8,746 nt of DNA, from positions 1 to 8,746 of the forward strand of contig CALBPW010000147.1 in NCBI GenBank assembly GCA_937899145.1. Reading direction: 5' to 3'. Of this stretch, positions 7,117 to 8,746 are shown in pieces (positions within the stretch are counted from its first letter, which is position 1; each line of letters starts with the position of its first letter). The notes under the pieces were generated by a model. It was given only the letters and a program-made list of their open reading frames with translations. It was not told the DNA's origin and did no database searches. The position numbers and the translations under genes were made by a program. Source of the stretch: an uncultured Bacteroidota bacterium. GTDB taxonomy: Bacteria > Bacteroidota > Bacteroidia > Bacteroidales > SZUA-534.

Positions 7117-7147
7117 TAAGTTTTAAGCTGTCAGTATAAGTTTTAAG
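7117..7147. repeat. Short direct repeat TAAGTTTTAAG in the tadA-reductase gap
   Basis: TAAGTTTTAAG occurs at 7117-7127 and again at 7137-7147, exactly 20 bp apart (about two helical turns). Each copy also contains the near-palindrome CTTAAAACTTA on the opposite strand. It lies within the 82-bp gap just upstream of tadA. It could be a regulator site or a low-complexity repeat; nothing in the window decides between these. Confidence 0.35.
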
Positions 7148-7188
7148 TTTCCGTAAACAAACAATATCTAACTCGTAATTTGCAGCTT

Positions 7189-8746
7189 CTATATTTTGCC
7201 TGCATTTAAATCGGCGATAAATTGTTGAATTATAGGCCGACAATCATCAGGATTAGTAACATTTTGCAAGCGGCTGTCAAGAGGGCATTGTCCTGTCTTC
7301 CAACGATTTTCGATATATTCTATTTCGTTATCATAATAAACTTTTACGCCATTATTGCGTAACATTTGCAATGCCGGAATGCTGATTGTATGCGTATTGA
7401 CAGCTGCTACACCGCCAAGTACCATCAGGGCGGCGGCACCTTTTCCAATTATTTTATCAGCCACAAGCGCACCTTTTAGTAGTCCATTACCGCTGCTGAC
7501 CAAATCATAAAGGTCGCGGACACCGCTTTGCCGATAAGTCGTAACATTTCCATCTTTGCTCACCACGCACGAGTAGCTGCCATTATCGAGTTGTTTCAAT
7601 AACGATGCTAAAACTGCAATATCGCTCAACCTGCCAAATGTTTTTAGCGACTCAACAAACCTATCAATGCGGTGCATCTCCTGCGGAATGTTGATTCGTT
7701 GCGGACATGCGGGCATACATTTTTGGCAACTGATGCAATGGCTGGCTTGCCGCAAACGTGGTACGCTGCGGTCGTAGCCAATCAAGAAAGCCTCCCGCGC
7801 ATTGCGATATTCCGGATTCTTAATATCCTCTATTACAAGTCCGTCGTTCAAGCATTTGTTGTAATGGCTGAAAATTCCCGGAATATCAAGCCCATAGGGA
7901 CATGGCATACAATATTGACAAGTATTGCATGGCACGGCAGGAAAGTTTGCGAAAATATCCGCAATCTGCTCCAAAAGTTCAAACTCGCTATCATTCAACG
8001 GTTTAAGCGGCGAATACGTTTTAATATTATCCTGCAGATGCTCCATATAAGTCATTCCGCTCAAAACCGATAAAATTTTTGGGTGCGAACCAGCAAAACG
8101 GAACGCCCACGATGCGATACTTGACTCAGGGTCTCGCTCTTTAAGTATCGATTCGGCATGATTGTTAAGTTTTGCGAGCCGTCCGCCAAGTAATGGCTCC
8201 ATCACAAAAGCAGGGATATCGCGCTTCGCAAGCTCTCCATACAAATATTCAGAATTGACATTACGCGGATTAACCGTATGAGCATGTTTCCAATCGACGT
8301 AGCTATGCTGAATAAGAGCAAAATCCCAATGATAACGGTCGTTCATTTCCATCATTGCGTCAAACACTTTGACATCGCCATGAAACGAAAAACCGAGATT
8401 TTTTATTCGTCCGGCAGCCCGTTCCTCAAGCAAAAAACCGAGTATTCCATTATTGATAAATCGGTCTTCAAACCCTTTCATATCGCCACCAATAGCGTGC
8501 AGCAGGTAAAAATCAATATAATCAACCTGAAGTTCTCGCATTGAGTTGTGATACATCTCGATAGAAGCTTCGCGCGAGAAATTGCCAAAATTCGACATCT
8601 TTGTTGAAACCATAAACTTGCTACGAGGATAGCGGCTGAGTGCCTTACCTACAGCGCCTTCCGATTGCCCCCGGCAATAAGCCGGCGATGTGTCAAAAAG
8701 ATTGACACCATGCTGAATGGCATAATCTACCAGTTTGTTTATCTGC
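7189..8746 (-). CDS. Aldo/keto reductase with two 4Fe-4S motifs and a C-terminal DUF1893 domain (5' end outside the window)
   Basis: The frame stays open to the right edge, adding 44 residues (QINKLVDYAIQHGVNLFDTS...) before the Met at 8613, so that Met is internal. The visible 518 residues lack perhaps the first 30-40. Numbered from the edge, the aldo/keto reductase (TIM barrel, NADPH-type) fills about 1-270, with the catalytic tetrad Asp18 and Tyr23 (FDTSPAY), Lys49 (STKMSNFGN) and His122 (FSFHGD). Two cysteine clusters follow: CNTCQYCMPCPYG (273-285) and CISCQKCMPACP (337-348). The second has a classic CxxCxxCxxxCP pattern for a 4Fe-4S cluster. The last ~125 residues match DUF1893, with SKDGNVTTYRQSGV, ADKIIGKGAAALMVLGGV and the NRWKTGQCPLD motif. 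Substrate is unknown; the clusters suggest electron transfer coupled to carbonyl reduction. It lies 82 bp upstream of tadA on the same strand. Confidence 0.88.
   Translation of the reverse strand, partial: QINKLVDYAIQHGVNLFDTSPAYCRGQSEGAVGKALSRYPRSKFMVSTKMSNFGNFSREASIEMYHNSMRELQVDYIDFYLLHAIGGDMKGFEDRFINNGILGFLLEERAAGRIKNLGFSFHGDVKVFDAMMEMNDRYHWDFALIQHSYVDWKHAHTVNPRNVNSEYLYGELAKRDIPAFVMEPLLGGRLAKLNNHAESILKERDPESSIASWAFRFAGSHPKILSVLSGMTYMEHLQDNIKTYSPLKPLNDSEFELLEQIADIFANFPAVPCNTCQYCMPCPYGLDIPGIFSHYNKCLNDGLVIEDIKNPEYRNAREAFLIGYDRSVPRLRQASHCISCQKCMPACPQRINIPQEMHRIDRFVESLKTFGRLSDIAVLASLLKQLDNGSYSCVVSKDGNVTTYRQSGVRDLYDLVSSGNGLLKGALVADKIIGKGAAALMVLGGVAAVNTHTISIPALQMLRNNGVKVYYDNEIEYIENRWKTGQCPLDSRLQNVTNPDDCRPIIQQFIADLNAGKI

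Noticed and set aside
7672..8073. A 133-codon plus-strand frame opposite the 4Fe-4S region of the reductase
   Set aside because: The minus-strand product has clear cysteine motifs and family similarity; the plus-strand peptide does not.
7189..8613. Taking the Met at 8613 as the start of the reductase
   Set aside because: The frame continues upstream to the window edge and includes FDTSPAY, the catalytic Asp and Tyr of the family, so the true start lies outside the window.

Overview
The window looks like Bacteroidota (probably Bacteroidales-like) DNA. The evidence is promoter elements of the TAnnTTTG type instead of Shine-Dalgarno-led starts, a xylanase ending in what looks like a type IX secretion sorting domain, a TPP-riboswitch-controlled TonB-dependent receptor, and an aldo/keto reductase with two 4Fe-4S motifs fused to a DUF1893 domain. 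No rRNA, tRNA, CRISPR array or insertion sequence was seen.

Layout, left to right. (1) Positions 1 to about 400 are the 3' end of a TIGR02452 / microbial PARG-like macrodomain gene on the minus strand, followed by the start of a small unidentified reading frame. (2) Positions about 400-2209 are the N-terminal ~600 residues of SecA, minus strand, joined in frame to that PARG-like tail. (3) Positions 2210-2430 are a divergent promoter region with two dyad symmetries over the xylanase promoter. (4) Positions 2431-3915 encode a secreted GH10 xylanase with an Ig-like module and a C-terminal sorting domain, followed by a terminator. (5) Positions 4049-4221 carry a promoter, a complete TPP riboswitch and a possible switching hairpin. 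(6) Positions 4222-6606 encode a TonB-dependent outer-membrane receptor, predicted to take up thiamin or a related compound. (7) A 38-bp perfect palindrome acts as a shared terminator. (8) tadA lies on the minus strand. (9) The aldo/keto reductase-ferredoxin-DUF1893 fusion, minus strand, runs off the right edge.

The strongest unexpected signal is at the left end. SecA stops matching its family at the VYK motif near residue 610 and continues in frame as another protein family. The same point is a sharp compositional boundary: GATC occurs ten times in positions 1-394 and, by my reading, only once (6463) in the remaining ~8.35 kb. The simplest reading is a chimeric contig, or much less likely a recent recombination, joining DNA from two genomes. 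The part right of the junction appears to come from a genome that strongly avoids GATC.

The genes do not form one pathway. They are mostly separate transcription units: housekeeping (secA, tadA), plant-polysaccharide degradation (xylanase), vitamin-responsive uptake (riboswitch plus receptor) and a redox enzyme. tadA and the reductase may be co-transcribed.
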